From assembly GCF_001742165.1 (NCBI RefSeq), contig NZ_CP016442.1:992001-1056000 (forward strand): a stretch of 64,000 nucleotides of DNA. Reading direction: 5' to 3'. Positions 7,597-18,145 of the stretch are shown one piece after another. Numbering within the stretch: position 1 is the first letter of the stretch; each line of letters opens with the position of its first letter. The position numbers were made by a program, and so were the translations under genes. The notes under the pieces were generated by a model. That model worked only from the letters and a program-made list of their open reading frames with translations, did no database searches and was not told where the DNA came from. This stretch comes from Burkholderia stabilis (GTDB taxonomy: Bacteria; Pseudomonadota; Gammaproteobacteria; Burkholderiales; Burkholderiaceae).

Positions 7597-7983
7597 TTAC
7601 TCCGCGCCGTTTTCGACCAGCGCCTTCAGCTTCTGACTCGCGTGGAAGGTTACCACCCGACGGGCCGCGATCGGAATCGCCTCGCCCGTCTTCGGATTGC
7701 GGCCGGGACGCTGAGGCTTGTCGCGCAACTGGAAGTTGCCGAACCCCGACAGCTTGACGCTTTCGCCGTTTTCGAGCGCGTCGCGGATCACTTCGAAAAA
7801 CGCCTCGACCATGTCCTTCGCTTCACGCTTGTTCAGCCCGACGCTGTCGAACAGCAGCTCCGCCAGCTCCGCCTTCGTCAGCGTGGGCGTCTCGGTGGAC
7901 GCCGGCGCCGAAGCGTCGCGGTTCATGGCGCTGCGTTGCGCCGTCAGGAGGGCTTCGAATTCACTCGAGGTCATGTCGTTCAT
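7597..7983 (-). CDS. ihfA: integration host factor subunit alpha
   Basis: This is one subunit of the IHF heterodimer, which bends DNA for recombination, replication and sigma-54 transcription. The HU-fold starts at [33 protein letters not shown]. The DNA-intercalating arm is [25 protein letters not shown]. The protein has an N-terminal extension of roughly 35 residues compared with the 99-residue enterobacterial form, as usual in Burkholderia. No clear Shine-Dalgarno marks the start; ATG at 7992, 7983 or 7974 are all possible and I chose MNDMTSS at 7983. It is downstream of pheT, separated by a terminator hairpin. Confidence 0.95.
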   Translation of the reverse strand: MNDMTSSEFEALLTAQRSAMNRDASAPASTETPTLTKAELAELLFDSVGLNKREAKDMVEAFFEVIRDALENGESVKLSGFGNFQLRDKPQRPGRNPKTGEAIPIAARRVVTFHASQKLKALVENGAE

Positions 7984-8022
7984 ATCTGCCATACAGCGCG
8001 TTAAATCAAAACTTACGATGGG

Positions 8023-8046
8023 AAAAAGCCGCCCGCGAACGGGCGG
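8023..8046 (-). terminator. terminator hairpin between pheT and ihfA
   Basis: CCGCCCG-CGAA-CGGGCGG (8029-8035 with 8040-8046) is followed on the minus strand by five T. It lies ten bases past the pheT stop. It should end or reduce read-through from pheST into ihfA, unlike the simple pheST-ihfA operon of enterobacteria. Confidence 0.7.
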
Positions 8047-8055
8047 ACCCTCTCC

Positions 8056-10485
8056 TTAGCCGCGCAGGCGCGCTCCAGTACGAGCCATCCGCTCGACAAG
8101 CGTCTGGATCGCCTGATCGACGACCTCGTCCTGTAGCGTGCCAGCCGCGTCCTGCAGCGTCACGCGGAAGGCAAGGCTCTTCTCGTGTGCGGCAAGACCA
8201 CCGGAAGTATTTGATTTTGCACGAAATTCGTCGAAGAGTACAACCTTCTGAACGAATCGGCAGGCCTCTTCGGCGAGCGCCTTCTTCATTTCGTCGAAAA
8301 GTGCCTGAACCTCGACCGCCTGATCGACGACAACGGCGATATCGCGGCGGACCGGCGGGAATTTCGACACGTCGGTCGGCGCCGGCAGCGCGCGTGCGAT
8401 CAGCGCATCCGCATCGATTTCGAACATCACCGGCGCGTGCGGCAGCTCGTACTTCTGCATCAGGCGCGGGTGCAGTTCGCCGATCCAGCCAACCGCGCGG
8501 CCATCGACCTCGATACGCGCGCTGCGGCCCGGATGGAGGGCCGGATGCTCCGCCTTCACGAAGCGCGCGGCCGCGGGGGCGAGCAGCGCCTCGAGATCGC
8601 CCTTCACGTCGAAGAAATCGACCGCACGGGTCGCCACGCCCCACTGCTCGTCGAGCGCCGGACCGTAGGCGAGCGCGCCGACACGCTTCGGCTGCGCATG
8701 ACCTTCGACCGCCAGCTCGCCGGCCTTCACCGACGGATCGGCGAGGAACACGCGGCCCGACTCGAACACGCGCACGCGATCGGCGCGGCGGTTCAGGTTG
8801 TGGCGCAGCACGGCGATCAGGCTGCCGAACAGCGTCGTGCGCATCACCGACAGCTGGCTCGCGATCGGATTCAGCAACCGGATCGGGTTGTCGTTGCCGG
8901 CGAAATCGTGCTCCCACTCCACATCGACGAAGCTGAAGTTGACGGTTTCCGCGTAGTCGCGCGCGGCAAGCGCGTGACGGATGTCGTGGATCGAGCGCCG
9001 CGTCTCGTTGGTCGCGCGCATTTCGCTCGTCGCGACCGGCGGACGCGCCGGGATCTTCTCGAAACCGTAAATGCGCGCCACTTCCTCGATCAGGTCTTCC
9101 TCGATCTCGATGTCGAAGCGGTGCGACGGCGGCGTGACGAGGAACGCATCCTCTTCGCGCTCGAACGGCAGGGCGAGGCGCGTGAAGATGCTCGCGATCT
9201 CGTCGGCGCCGATCTTCACGCCGATGATGCGGTTCGCGCGCGACACGCGCATCTTCACCGGCGCGCGCTGCGGCAGGTTCACGGACTGGTCGTCGACCGG
9301 GCCGGCCTTGCCACCGCAGATCTCGAGGATCAGCTGTGTGATGCGCTCGACGTGCTCGACGGTCGTCGCGTAATCGACGCCGCGCTCGAAACGATGCGCC
9401 GCATCGGTCGAGAAGTTGTACTTGCGCGCGCGGCCGCGGATGCTGTCCGGCCACCAGAACGCGGCTTCCAGATAGATGTTGGTCGTGTCGAGCGTGACGG
9501 CCGTGCTGTCGCCGCCCATGATGCCGGCCAGGCTCTCAACCTGCTGGTCGTCCGAAATCACGCCGACCGTTTCATCGAGTTCGACCGTGTTGCCGTTGAG
9601 CAGCTTCAGCGATTCGCCGCGCTTGCCCCAACGCACCTCGATACCGCCGTGGATCTTGTCGAGATCGAACACGTGCGACGGGCGGCCGAGCTCGAACATC
9701 ACGTAGTTCGAGATGTCGACGAGCGCCGACACGCTGCGCTGGCCCGAACGCTCGAGGCGCTCGACCATCCATTGCGGCGTCTTTGCATGCGCGTTCACGC
9801 CGCGGATCACGCGACCCGAGAAGCGGCCGCACAGATCGGGCGCGGCAATGCGCACCGGCAGCGTCTCGTCGAGTTCGACGCGCACCGGGCGGATATCGAC
9901 CGGCGTCAGCGGTGCGCCGGTGATCGCGGCCGTCTCGCGCGCGATACCGAACACCGACAGGCAGTCGGCCTTGTTCGGCGTCAGCTTGATTTCGAAGATC
10001 GTGTCGTCGAGATTGAGCGTCTCGCGGATGTCCTGACCGACCGGCGTGTCTTCCGGCAGGACCAGCAAACCGCTGTGATCTTCGGACAGCTTCAGCTCGC
10101 GCGCCGAGCACAGCATCCCCTGGCTCTCCACGCCGCGCAGCTTCGACAGCTTGATCGCGAACGGCTTGCCGCCCTCTTCCGCCGGCGGCAGTTCCGCGCC
10201 GACCAGCGCGACCGGCACCTTGATGCCGGGCGCCACGTTCGGTGCGCCGCAGACGATATTCAGCGTCGCGCCGGTGCCGGCGTCGACCTGGCAGACATTG
10301 AGCTTGTCCGCATCCGGATGCTTGACGACTTCGAGCACGCGGCCGACGACGATCTTCGACGTCGGCGGCGCAGCCTTGCTCAGCGATTCGACTTCGAGCC
10401 CCGCCATCGTCAGCGCGTGCGACAGTTCGTCGGTCGTCAGCTGCGGGTCGACAAAGGTTCTCAACCAGGATTCAGGGAATTGCAT
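8056..10485 (-). CDS. pheT: phenylalanine--tRNA ligase beta subunit
   Basis: The product has 809 residues, a normal length for bacterial PheT. It forms an (alpha-beta)2 enzyme with PheS that charges tRNA-Phe. The N-terminal tRNA-binding (EMAP-like) domain spans about 40-150 and contains [19 protein letters not shown]. The B3/4 editing domain follows, then the B5 domain, and the class II-like core with [18 protein letters not shown] at about 355. The FDX-ACB anticodon-binding domain at the C-terminus begins [14 protein letters not shown]. It lies about 100 bp downstream of pheS. Confidence 0.98.
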   Translation of the reverse strand: MQFPESWLRTFVDPQLTTDELSHALTMAGLEVESLSKAAPPTSKIVVGRVLEVVKHPDADKLNVCQVDAGTGATLNIVCGAPNVAPGIKVPVALVGAELPPAEEGGKPFAIKLSKLRGVESQGMLCSARELKLSEDHSGLLVLPEDTPVGQDIRETLNLDDTIFEIKLTPNKADCLSVFGIARETAAITGAPLTPVDIRPVRVELDETLPVRIAAPDLCGRFSGRVIRGVNAHAKTPQWMVERLERSGQRSVSALVDISNYVMFELGRPSHVFDLDKIHGGIEVRWGKRGESLKLLNGNTVELDETVGVISDDQQVESLAGIMGGDSTAVTLDTTNIYLEAAFWWPDSIRGRARKYNFSTDAAHRFERGVDYATTVEHVERITQLILEICGGKAGPVDDQSVNLPQRAPVKMRVSRANRIIGVKIGADEIASIFTRLALPFEREEDAFLVTPPSHRFDIEIEEDLIEEVARIYGFEKIPARPPVATSEMRATNETRRSIHDIRHALAARDYAETVNFSFVDVEWEHDFAGNDNPIRLLNPIASQLSVMRTTLFGSLIAVLRHNLNRRADRVRVFESGRVFLADPSVKAGELAVEGHAQPKRVGALAYGPALDEQWGVATRAVDFFDVKGDLEALLAPAAARFVKAEHPALHPGRSARIEVDGRAVGWIGELHPRLMQKYELPHAPVMFEIDADALIARALPAPTDVSKFPPVRRDIAVVVDQAVEVQALFDEMKKALAEEACRFVQKVVLFDEFRAKSNTSGGLAAHEKSLAFRVTLQDAAGTLQDEVVDQAIQTLVERMARTGARLRG

Positions 10486-10581
10486 GGATGTCTACGTTCG
10501 AAACAGGTTAGATCGACGCCCGGGCCCCGTCGGATCGTCCGTCGGGGCGTGCGCGGGCACATGTCGGCGCGGCGAGCGGCG

Positions 10582-11595
10582 TTATGCGAACTGGCGCAGG
10601 AAACGCAGGTCGTTCTCGAAGAACAGCCGGAGATCCTGGACACCGTAGCGCAGCATCGTCAGGCGCTCGAGGCCGCTGCCGAACGCGAAGCCGATGTAGC
10701 GCTCGGGATCGAGGCCCATGTTGCGAATCACGGTCGGATGCACTTGCCCCGAGCCGGAGATCTCGAGCCATTTGCCGGCATTCTTGCCTTGCTCGAACAT
10801 CATGTCGATCTCGGCCGACGGTTCCGTGAACGGGAAATACGACGGACGGAAGCGCACGAGGATGTCGTCGCGCTCGAAGAATTTCTTCAGGAAATCGGTG
10901 TAGACGCCCTTCAGATCGGCAAAGCTGATGTTTTCGTCGATCCACAGCCCCTCGACCTGATTGAACATCGGCGAGTGGGTCGCATCGCTGTCGACGCGAT
11001 ACGTGCGGCCCGGCGCGATCACCTTGATCGGCGGACGGTTCATGCGCGCGTAACGCACCTGCATCGGGCTCGTATGCGTGCGCAGCAGCAGCTGGCGGCC
11101 GTCGGCATCCTTGCCTTCGACGTAGAAGGTGTCCTGCATCGAACGCGCCGGATGGTTCTCCGGGCTGTTCAGCGACGTGAAGTTGTACCAGTCGGTCTCG
11201 ATTTCGGGGCCGTCAGCCACATCGAAACCGATCGAGCCGAAAATCTGCTCGACCCGCTCCCAGGTGCGCATCACGGGGTGCAGGCTGCCTGCACCGGCGC
11301 CGCGACCCGGCAGCGTCACGTCGATCGCTTCGGCAGTGAGGCGCTGATTCAGCAGCGCGTCGGCCAGTGCCTGGCGACGGGCGGTCAGCGCGGCCTCAAC
11401 CTGCTGCTTCACGACGTTGATGCGTGCGCCTTCGGTCTTGCGTGTTTCGGGATCGAGCTTGCCGAGGCCCTTCAGCAACTCGGTCAGCGCACCCGACTTG
11501 CCGAGAAATCGTGCTTTCTCGTTTTCGAGCGTGGTGATGTCGGCAGCCTGTTCGAAGGACTGCTGCGCGTCGGCGACAATCTGGTCCAGATCCAT
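10582..11595 (-). CDS. pheS: phenylalanine--tRNA ligase alpha subunit
   Basis: The product has 337 residues. It is the catalytic subunit of PheRS. An N-terminal coiled coil ([20 protein letters not shown]) leads to the class II core. Motif 2 lies around [13 protein letters not shown] and [13 protein letters not shown], and motif 3 is [17 protein letters not shown] near the C-terminus. I chose ATG 11595, giving the usual family N-terminus, over longer in-frame starts that would run through the upstream terminator. It is preceded by a strong hairpin terminator, so expression probably depends on read-through or a promoter between 11596 and 11650. Confidence 0.98.
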   Translation of the reverse strand: MDLDQIVADAQQSFEQAADITTLENEKARFLGKSGALTELLKGLGKLDPETRKTEGARINVVKQQVEAALTARRQALADALLNQRLTAEAIDVTLPGRGAGAGSLHPVMRTWERVEQIFGSIGFDVADGPEIETDWYNFTSLNSPENHPARSMQDTFYVEGKDADGRQLLLRTHTSPMQVRYARMNRPPIKVIAPGRTYRVDSDATHSPMFNQVEGLWIDENISFADLKGVYTDFLKKFFERDDILVRFRPSYFPFTEPSAEIDMMFEQGKNAGKWLEISGSGQVHPTVIRNMGLDPERYIGFAFGSGLERLTMLRYGVQDLRLFFENDLRFLRQFA

Positions 11596-11652
11596 AGATC
11601 CCATCATTTCCAACGTCATTCGGTCTTGGCGAGCGAAATCGCTCCACCAAAC

Positions 11653-11676
11653 AAAAAAGGGGCTCGGAAGAGCCCC
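11653..11676 (-). terminator. terminator or attenuator between rplT and pheS
   Basis: GGGGCTC-GGAA-GAGCCCC (11659-11665 with 11670-11676) is followed on the minus strand by six T. A second perfect 9-bp stem (11711-11719 with 11683-11691) lies just before it and encloses only a three-codon frame (ATG TCC CGG TAG). Enterobacterial pheST has a Phe-rich leader peptide here; I see no run of Phe codons, so the arrangement looks like a plain terminator. Confidence 0.75.
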
Positions 11677-11744
11677 GTTTTCGTTGCAGCGGCCGAGACT
11701 ACCGGGACATCGCTGCAACTAACCACGCAGTGCTAATTTCGCAA

Positions 11745-12104
11745 TTAGGCTGCAACGGCGGCTTTCACCTGCTTGACGATCGCAGCAAAAGCAGCCTTGT
11801 CGAACACCGCCATGTCAGCCAGCACCTTACGGTCGAGTTCGATCGACGCCTTCTTCAGGCCGTTGATGAACACGCTGTAGGTCATGTCGTGCTGACGAAC
11901 CGCCGCGTTGATACGCGTGATCCACAGTGCGCGGAACACACGCTTCTTGTTGCGACGATCGCGATAAGCGTACTGACCAGCGCGCATCACCGCCTGCTTG
12001 GCGATGCGGTAGACGTTATTGCGGCGACCGCGATAACCCTTGGCCAGGTTGATGATCTTCTTGTGACGGGCCCGTGCGGTTACCCCACGTTTGACTCGAG
12101 GCAT
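11745..12104 (-). CDS. rplT: 50S ribosomal protein L20
   Basis: The product has 119 residues with the canonical start [17 protein letters not shown] and conserved [36 protein letters not shown]20 binds 23S rRNA early in assembly and represses its own operon in several bacteria. It lies 30 bp downstream of rpmI in the infC-rpmI-rplT order. Confidence 0.98.
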
Positions 12105-12134
12105 GTTTCTCTCCTTTGAGTATCGATTGAGGGG

Positions 12135-12332
12135 TTACGCGAACGGCAGCATCGCGCGGACGGAGTTCAGATCGGAATCATGAACTGCCGTTGCGCCGCG
12201 CAGGTGACGCTTGTTCTTCGTGGTTTTCTTGGTCAGGATGTGGCGCTTGAAGGCTTGACCGCGCTTGACGGTACCGCCCGGACGCACCACGAAGCGCTTT
12301 GCAGCGCTCTTCTTGGTCTTCATCTTAGGCAT
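12135..12332 (-). CDS. rpmI: 50S ribosomal protein L35
   Basis: The product has 65 residues from ATG 12332 ([20 protein letters not shown]). The sequence is the standard basic L35 with the conserved [18 protein letters not shown] region. A slightly longer in-frame start exists at 12341 but does not fit the family. The 190 bp between infC and rpmI could hold the L20-responsive leader known in other bacteria, but I did not identify its structure. Confidence 0.97.
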
Positions 12333-12522
12333 GACGAACAACTCCAGTTTATTAGATGGCGATGGGTGTGCGGTTGGCTTGCGCCCTTGACCCGCCCTTC
12401 GAAACCCAGTCCACTTGTGTACGGCGAACCGCTTGCGCAGCCGCCGTCATTGTTGGCACGCCGCCCTGACCGGGCAACGCGCCGAACCACTGTCGAACCT
12501 GCGCGACCAGCGCGCGGGCCCG

Positions 12523-13047
12523 TTACTTCTTTTTCTTCGGCGAGAGCACCATGATCATCTGGCGCCCTTCCATCTTCGGCATCTGCTCGACCTGACCGAC
12601 TTCCTCGAGATCCGTGCGCAGACGCTCAAGCATCCGCATGCCGATCTCCTGGTGAGCCATTTCACGGCCGCGGAAACGCAACGTGATCTTCGTCTTGTCG
12701 CCCTCTTCGAGGAAGCGCACGAGGTTGCGAAGCTTGACGTTGTAATCCCCGTCATCGGTACCCGGGCGGAACTTGACTTCCTTGACCTGGATGACCTTCT
12801 GCTTCAGCTTGGCTTCGTGCTGCTTCTTGGACTCCTGATACTTGAACTTGCCGTAGTCCATCAGGCGGCACACCGGGGGAACCGCCTGCGGGGCGATTTC
12901 CACCAGGTCTACATCCAGTTCTTCCGATTTACGGAAAGCATCAGCGAGTTTTACGATACCGAGCGGTTCGTTCTCGAGCCCGACCAGACGCACTTCCGGC
13001 GCAGTGATTTCACCGTTGATGCGATGCGACGACTTATCAGTAGCGAT
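12523..13047 (-). CDS. infC: translation initiation factor IF-3, with ATC start codon
   Basis: The family N-terminus ([22 protein letters not shown]) is fully encoded upstream of the first ATG/GTG of the frame. The only codon at the correct position is ATC at 13047-13045, with AGAGGA eight bases before it. The protein is then 174 residues, close to the 180 of E. coli. IF-3 discriminates against non-AUG starts, and its own rare start codon allows autoregulation; E. coli infC uses ATT. The N-domain is followed by the lysine-rich linker [22 protein letters not shown] and the C-domain with [19 protein letters not shown]. It is 49 bp downstream of thrS. Confidence 0.95.
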   Translation of the reverse strand: MATDKSSHRINGEITAPEVRLVGLENEPLGIVKLADAFRKSEELDVDLVEIAPQAVPPVCRLMDYGKFKYQESKKQHEAKLKQKVIQVKEVKFRPGTDDGDYNVKLRNLVRFLEEGDKTKITLRFRGREMAHQEIGMRMLERLRTDLEEVGQVEQMPKMEGRQMIMVLSPKKKK

Positions 13048-13096
13048 GTTACGTTTCCTCTAAAAATTAAAAAAACGAGCCGCGCTGCCAGGGCGG

Positions 13097-15004
13097 TTAC
13101 TTGAACGAGCGCAGGTCTTCCTGCAGACGCTCAACGAAGGCTTCGACCGGCATAACGCCAAGATCGACGCCGCCACGGGCACGCACGGCTACCGTTTGCG
13201 CATCACGCTCCTTATCGCCCACGACGAGGAGATAAGGCACCTTTTCCAGCGTGTGCTCGCGTATTTTATAGCTAATCTTCTCGTTGCGCAAATCGGCCGA
13301 CACTCTAACCCCTTGTTTTTGCAACGATTGGGCCAGAGACTGCGCATATTCGGCCTGACTTTCGGCGATATTCAGCACAATTGCCTGGAACGGTGCGAGC
13401 CAAACCGGCATCGCACCAGCATGGTGCTCGATCAGAATACCGAGGAATCGCTCCATCGAACCGACGATCGCACGGTGCAGCATCACGGGCCGGCGGCGGC
13501 TGTTGTCTTCCGCCACGTACTCGGCGCCGAGGCGCTCCGGCAGCATCATGTCGAGCTGCAGCGTGCCGCACTGCCACGAACGGCCGAGCGCATCCTTGAT
13601 GTGGTACTCGATCTTCGGACCGTAGAACGCACCCTCGCCCGGCAGCTCCTCCCACTGGAGGCCGCACGCCGTCAGCGCTTCACGCAGCCCCTGCTCGGCA
13701 CGATCCCACGTTTCGTCGGAACCCATGCGCTGCTCCGGACGCAGCGACAGCTTGATGTCGATGTGGTCGAAGCCGAAATCCTTGTACACGCTCATCGCGA
13801 GCTTGTTGAACGCGATCGACTCGGCAATGATCTGGTCTTCCGTACAGAAGATGTGCGCATCGTCCTGCACGAAGCCACGCACGCGCATCAGGCCGTGCAG
13901 CGCACCCGATGCTTCATTGCGGTGGCACGAGCCGAATTCCGCATAACGCAGCGGCAGGTCGCGGTACGAGCGCAGGCCGTGCTTGAACACCTGGACGTGC
14001 CCCGGGCAGTTCATCGGCTTGATCGCGTAATCACGCTTCTCCGACTCCGTCGTGAACATGTTCTCGCGGTAGTTCTGCCAATGGCCCGACGCCTCCCACA
14101 GCGAGCGGTCCATGATCATCGGCGTCTTGATCTCTTGATAGCCGGCCTCGTTCACGCGGCGGCGCATGTACTGCTCGACCTGCTGCCACAGCGCCCAGCC
14201 CTTCGGATGCCAGAACACCATGCCCGGCGACTCTTCCTGCATGTGGAACAGGTCGAGCTGCTTGCCGAGCTTGCGGTGGTCGCGCTTTTCCGCTTCCTCC
14301 AGCATGTGCAGGTACTGATCCTGGTCTTCCTTCTTCGTCCAGGCCGTACCGTAGATGCGCTGCAGCTGTTCGTTCTTCGAGTCGCCGCGCCAGTACGCGC
14401 CCGCGACCTTCATCAGCTTGAAGACCTTCAGCTTGCCCGTCGACGGCACGTGCGGGCCGCGACACAGATCCGTGAAACCGCCGTGCGAATAGAGCTTGAT
14501 CTCGTCGCTTTGCGGAATCGACTCGATGATCTCGGCCTTGTACTTCTCGCCGATGCTGCGGAAGTAGCCTGCAGCCTCATCACGCGACACGACACGGCGC
14601 GTCACGGGCTCGTCTTTCTTCACGAGCTCCTGCATGCGCTTTTCGATCTTCTCCAGATCTTCCGGCGTAAACGGGCGGTTATACGAGAAGTCGTAATAGA
14701 AACCGTTGTCGATCACCGGGCCGATCGTCACCTGCGCGTCCGGATACAGCTCCTTCACGGCGTACGCAAGCAAGTGCGCAGTCGAGTGACGGATGATGTC
14801 GAGGCCGTCGGCGTCCTTGTCCGTGACGATGGCGAGCGACGCGTCGCGGTCGATCACCGTGGACGTATCGACGAGCTCGCCGTCGAGCTTGCCACCAAGC
14901 GCAGCCTTCGCAAGGCCGGGACCGATCGAGGCTGCAACCTCGGCAACTGTCACCGGATGCTCGTATTGTCGAACTGAGCCGTCAGGCAAGCGTATCGAAA
15001 CCAT
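13097..15004 (-). CDS. thrS: threonine--tRNA ligase
   Basis: The product has 635 residues. The TGS domain comprises residues 1-60 ([19 protein letters not shown]). The editing domain has the zinc/hydrolytic signature HSTAH at 73-77. The catalytic core contains [23 protein letters not shown] with the zinc cysteine. The C-terminal anticodon-binding domain contains [20 protein letters not shown] chose ATG 15004 ([10 protein letters not shown]); the longer frame to 15046 has no family match. It heads the thrS-infC-rpmI-rplT transcription unit. A near-palindrome (CGCGAAA-A-TTTCGCG, 15064-15078) lies about 60 bp upstream of the start in the probable leader or promoter. Confidence 0.98.
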   Translation of the reverse strand: MVSIRLPDGSVRQYEHPVTVAEVAASIGPGLAKAALGGKLDGELVDTSTVIDRDASLAIVTDKDADGLDIIRHSTAHLLAYAVKELYPDAQVTIGPVIDNGFYYDFSYNRPFTPEDLEKIEKRMQELVKKDEPVTRRVVSRDEAAGYFRSIGEKYKAEIIESIPQSDEIKLYSHGGFTDLCRGPHVPSTGKLKVFKLMKVAGAYWRGDSKNEQLQRIYGTAWTKKEDQDQYLHMLEEAEKRDHRKLGKQLDLFHMQEESPGMVFWHPKGWALWQQVEQYMRRRVNEAGYQEIKTPMIMDRSLWEASGHWQNYRENMFTTESEKRDYAIKPMNCPGHVQVFKHGLRSYRDLPLRYAEFGSCHRNEASGALHGLMRVRGFVQDDAHIFCTEDQIIAESIAFNKLAMSVYKDFGFDHIDIKLSLRPEQRMGSDETWDRAEQGLREALTACGLQWEELPGEGAFYGPKIEYHIKDALGRSWQCGTLQLDMMLPERLGAEYVAEDNSRRRPVMLHRAIVGSMERFLGILIEHHAGAMPVWLAPFQAIVLNIAESQAEYAQSLAQSLQKQGVRVSADLRNEKISYKIREHTLEKVPYLLVVGDKERDAQTVAVRARGGVDLGVMPVEAFVERLQEDLRSFK

Positions 15005-15080
15005 AGCAATCTCCGTGATGCCGACAGTGGGCGGCAGACCAAGCACGCGATATAAAAGTCACGCGCGAAAATTTCGCGAC

Positions 15081-15115
15081 AAAAAAAATGCGGCCCCGCT
15101 TTCGAGGGGCCGCAT
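15081..15115 (-). terminator. terminator downstream of tRNA-Val
   Basis: A 10-bp stem (15088-15097 with 15106-15115) is followed on the minus strand by eight T. It ends transcription from the tRNA-Val promoter before thrS. The 160 bp between it and the tRNA hold nothing I recognise. Confidence 0.85.
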
Positions 15116-15275
15116 TCGATACTTCACTCAAACAGAAAGGGCGAAAACGTTCCTCGACTAGCGTCGCTCCGAAAAGGTTTCGGTCAACGTTCGCGGTGCC
15201 ATAACCGTATTCGCCTTGTTTGCGTTGAGTTATTTACTGCATCGAACACCCGGGGACCAGGCATTCTCAATTCGT

Positions 15276-15352
15276 TGGTAGGCTCGATTGGACTCGAACC
15301 AACGACCCCCACCATGTCAAGGTGGTGCTCTAACCAGCTGAGCTACGAGCCT
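15276..15352 (-). tRNA. tRNA-Val (anticodon GAC)
   Basis: The minus strand gives a 77-nt cloverleaf with encoded CCA. The acceptor stem AGGCTCG pairs with CGAGCCT. The anticodon stem CCACC/GGTGG encloses TTGACAT, giving anticodon GAC. The T-arm has GGTTCGAGTCC. It is transcribed alone from the promoter at 15365-15393. Confidence 0.97.
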
Positions 15353-15364
15353 AAAGAAGCTGAA

Positions 15365-15393
15365 ATTATATGGAGCTGTTACTCGTTTGGCAA
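15365..15393 (-). promoter_or_regulatory. near-consensus sigma-70 promoter of tRNA-Val
   Basis: On the minus strand TTGCCA (15388-15393) is followed after exactly 17 bases by TATAAT (15365-15370), which places the start a few bases before the mature tRNA. This is the best sigma-70 match I found in the window. Confidence 0.8.
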
Positions 15394-15437
15394 GCGTTTT
15401 TATGCGGTCGCAGCAAAATAACGGCGTTCCAACCCCA

Positions 15438-17672
15438 TCACGCTTTCCGGCCGGCCCGCACGACGCCCTGTACCTCGCCGAGCAGCGTACAGGCGCGCTG
15501 CACCTGTGCCGAATTCGACACCTCGACCGTGAACTGCATGAATGCCGCGTTGCGGCGGCTCTGCGTCTTCACGCCCACCACGTTCAGCTTTTCGCGTGCG
15601 AACACTTCGGAGATGTCGCGCAGCAGCCCTTGCCGGTCGCTTGCCTCGATCATCAGGTCGACCGGATAGACGGACACGCCGCGCCCGCCCAGCACGTCGG
15701 CCGACCAGGTCGTCTGCAGCACGCGTTCCGGCGCACGCTCGACCATCCGGCGGAACGTCGGGCAATCGCTGCGGTGAATCGACATGCCCTTGCCGCGCGT
15801 AACGAAGCCGCTGATCGGATCGGGCGGCGCCGGACGGCAGCAGCGCGCGAGCTGCGTCAGCAGCGCATCGACCCCCACCACCAGCACGCCGGTCGACGCG
15901 CCGTGCGCGACGCTCGCGCCGCTGCTGCGCTTCTCGAAATCGGCAGGCGCTTCCGGCGCCGGCTCGGGCGGCGGCGCATCGGACAGCGCGTGCTCGACGT
16001 TGCGCAGGCTGAATTCTTCCTTGCCGACAACCGAGAACAATTCCTCGGGCGACTTGAAGCCGAGCTTCGCGGCGAGGTTGTCGAGATTGACCGACGTCTT
16101 GCCTTCGCGCTGCAGCGTCTTTTCGACGAGCGCCCGGCCATACGCGACGTTTTCTTCCTGTTCGATCGAGTTGAACCACGCGCGCACCTTCTGACGCGCG
16201 CGCGGGCTCTTCAGGTAACCGAGCTGCACGTTCAGCCAGTCGCGCGACGGCCCGCCCTCCTTCACCGCGACGATCTCGACCGTCTGGCCGTTCGCGAGCG
16301 ACGTGTTCAACGGCACCATCACGCCGTCGACGCGCGCGCCGCGGCAGCGGTGGCCAAGCTCGCTGTGCAGGTGGTACGCGAAATCGACCGGCGTCGCGCC
16401 CTGGGGCAAGGCGATCACGCGCGCCTGCGGCGTCAGCACATAGATGTGATCGTCGTCGAGCGACGTCTCGCGCAATTGCGCCCACGCCTGGTCGCCCGAC
16501 ACCTCGGTGCCGTCCTCGACGTCGTCCTTCCACGCCAGCAACTGGCGCAGCCACGCGATCTTCTCGTCGTACTTGTCGCTCGCCGAGAACTGGCCGCCAT
16601 AGCCGCGCGCGCCGGCTTCCTTGTAACGCCAGTGCGCGGCAACGCCGTACTCTGCGAAACGGTGCATCTCCTGCGTGCGGATCTGCACTTCGAACGCGCG
16701 ACCATCGTCGCCGATCACGACCGTATGCAGCGACTTGTAGCCGTTCGGCTTCGGCCGCGAGATGTAGTCGTCGAACTCCTTCGGGACCGGCTGCCACAGG
16801 TGATGCACGATGCCGAGCACCGCGTAGCAATCCTTGATGTCGGGCACGATCACGCGGAACGCGCGCACGTCGTACAGCTCGGAGAAGTCGAGCTCCTTGC
16901 CGCGCATCTTGCGCCAGATGCTGTAGATATGTTTCGGCCGGCCGCTCACGTCGGCCTGGATGTTCACTTCCGCCAGCTCGTGCTGCAGCCGCTCGATCGC
17001 CTGCTTGACATACGCTTCGCGCTCGATGCGCTTCTCGTCGAGCAGCTTCGCGATTCGCTTGTAGGTGACGGGATCCTCGAAGCGGAACGCGAGATCCTCG
17101 AGCTCCCACTTCAGTTGCCAGATACCGAGACGGTTCGCGAGCGGCGCGTAGATCTCGAGCGTCTCGCGCGCGACATCGGGCGGCGGGTCGATCTTCGCGG
17201 CCGCGTAGTAACGCAGCGATTGCAACCGCGACGCAAGCCGGATCAGCACCACGCGGATGTCCTGCGCGAACGCGAGCAGCATCTTGCGCAGCGCCTCGAT
17301 CTGCGTGCGCCGCTCTTCCGCCGCGTCGCGCCCCACGTCGGGCACCGCATTCTGCGCGGCGCGCAGGCTGACGGTGCCGAGCCGCAACAGCTTGCGCACG
17401 TCGGACACGAGCCGCGCCACCTCTTCGCCGAAACGCTCGGTCAGCTCGCGCTCGGGGTCGCTCAGATGCGGCGTCAGCACGAACAGCGCGGCGGCCTGCA
17501 TCGCGGACGGATCGACGTTCAGCGTGCGCATGATCGCCGCCGTGCCCGCCGAGTGATCGGCGAGCAGTTCGCCGGACGACAGTCGCACGTCGCCGGCCCG
17601 CTCGCGCACGAACGCGAGCACGTCGTCGAACGACGGCGCGGCGACGGTGGAAGCGGAAACGGACTCGGTCAT
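15438..17672 (-). CDS. relA: (p)ppGpp synthetase RelA
   Basis: The product has 744 residues. It makes the alarmone (p)ppGpp from ATP and GTP/GDP on starved ribosomes. The N-terminal hydrolase domain is degenerate: the SpoT-type HD dyad is replaced by LFVLTPHLSD, so the enzyme should be synthetase-only. The synthetase core has GRPKHIYSIWRKM, LYDVRAFRVIVPD and, before NGYKSLHTVV, the acidic KEFDDY motif typical of monofunctional RelA. The TGS domain follows (about 410-470), then a zinc-finger/helical region with LTQLARCCRPAPPDPI and a C-terminal ACT domain. The ridA-like gene lies 39 bp upstream on the same strand. Confidence 0.96.
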   Translation of the reverse strand: MTESVSASTVAAPSFDDVLAFVRERAGDVRLSSGELLADHSAGTAAIMRTLNVDPSAMQAAALFVLTPHLSDPERELTERFGEEVARLVSDVRKLLRLGTVSLRAAQNAVPDVGRDAAEERRTQIEALRKMLLAFAQDIRVVLIRLASRLQSLRYYAAAKIDPPPDVARETLEIYAPLANRLGIWQLKWELEDLAFRFEDPVTYKRIAKLLDEKRIEREAYVKQAIERLQHELAEVNIQADVSGRPKHIYSIWRKMRGKELDFSELYDVRAFRVIVPDIKDCYAVLGIVHHLWQPVPKEFDDYISRPKPNGYKSLHTVVIGDDGRAFEVQIRTQEMHRFAEYGVAAHWRYKEAGARGYGGQFSASDKYDEKIAWLRQLLAWKDDVEDGTEVSGDQAWAQLRETSLDDDHIYVLTPQARVIALPQGATPVDFAYHLHSELGHRCRGARVDGVMVPLNTSLANGQTVEIVAVKEGGPSRDWLNVQLGYLKSPRARQKVRAWFNSIEQEENVAYGRALVEKTLQREGKTSVNLDNLAAKLGFKSPEELFSVVGKEEFSLRNVEHALSDAPPPEPAPEAPADFEKRSSGASVAHGASTGVLVVGVDALLTQLARCCRPAPPDPISGFVTRGKGMSIHRSDCPTFRRMVERAPERVLQTTWSADVLGGRGVSVYPVDLMIEASDRQGLLRDISEVFAREKLNVVGVKTQSRRNAAFMQFTVEVSNSAQVQRACTLLGEVQGVVRAGRKA

Positions 17673-17711
17673 TGCACGGCCTGGCGGAATACGATCATCG
17701 CGAAGCGGCGC

Positions 17712-18065
17712 TCAGCTCCGCTGTGCGGCAACGACGACGATTTCGACGAGCAGCGCCGGATCGGCGAGCTTCGCCTCGACCGTGGCGCGCGGCGGCGTGT
17801 TGCCCTGCGCGACCCATGCGTCCCACTCCGCGTTCATGCCTTCGAAGTTCGCCAGATCCGAGATGTAGATCTGCACCGACAGCAGATGCGCCTTGTCGCT
17901 GTTCGCTTCGGCGAGCAGGCGGTCGATATGGCCGAGCACCTCGCGCGTCTGGCCCTTGATGTCCTGCGTGGTGTCTTCAGCGATCTGGCCGGCCAGATAC
18001 ACGGTACCGTTGTGGATCGCGGTTTCGGAGAGACGGGCCCCGACGTGGTGACGAATGACTGCCAT
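17712..18065 (-). CDS. RidA-family (YjgF/UK114) protein
   Basis: The product has 117 residues, with the trimeric RidA fold. The family signature near the C-terminus is PPRATVEAKLADPALLVEIVVVA, including the Arg that binds the carboxylate of imine/enamine intermediates. RidA proteins hydrolyse reactive 2-aminoacrylate formed by PLP enzymes, but subgroups differ in function. This one has divergent residues (GHIDRLLAEANSDKAHLLSVQIYISDL), so I leave the symbol empty. It lies just upstream of relA and may be co-transcribed. Confidence 0.88.
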   Translation of the reverse strand: MAVIRHHVGARLSETAIHNGTVYLAGQIAEDTTQDIKGQTREVLGHIDRLLAEANSDKAHLLSVQIYISDLANFEGMNAEWDAWVAQGNTPPRATVEAKLADPALLVEIVVVAAQRS

Positions 18066-18145
18066 GGAATGTTCCGGTCGTGAGTAGGTGGAAAATCGGG
18101 CGGCGGCACAGCCGGCGTGCCGCCGAACCGCATATTATGACGCGT

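Noticed and set aside
11683..11719. A pheM-like leader peptide before pheS
   Set aside because: The only small frame in the hairpin is Met-Ser-Arg-stop, with no Phe codons, so classical attenuation is not supported.
8437..11736. A 1099-codon open frame antisense to pheS and pheT
   Set aside because: It is a mirror frame caused by high GC at third codon positions; its composition (Arg, His, Asp, Val rich) has no domain, and the sense strand carries unmistakable PheS and PheT.
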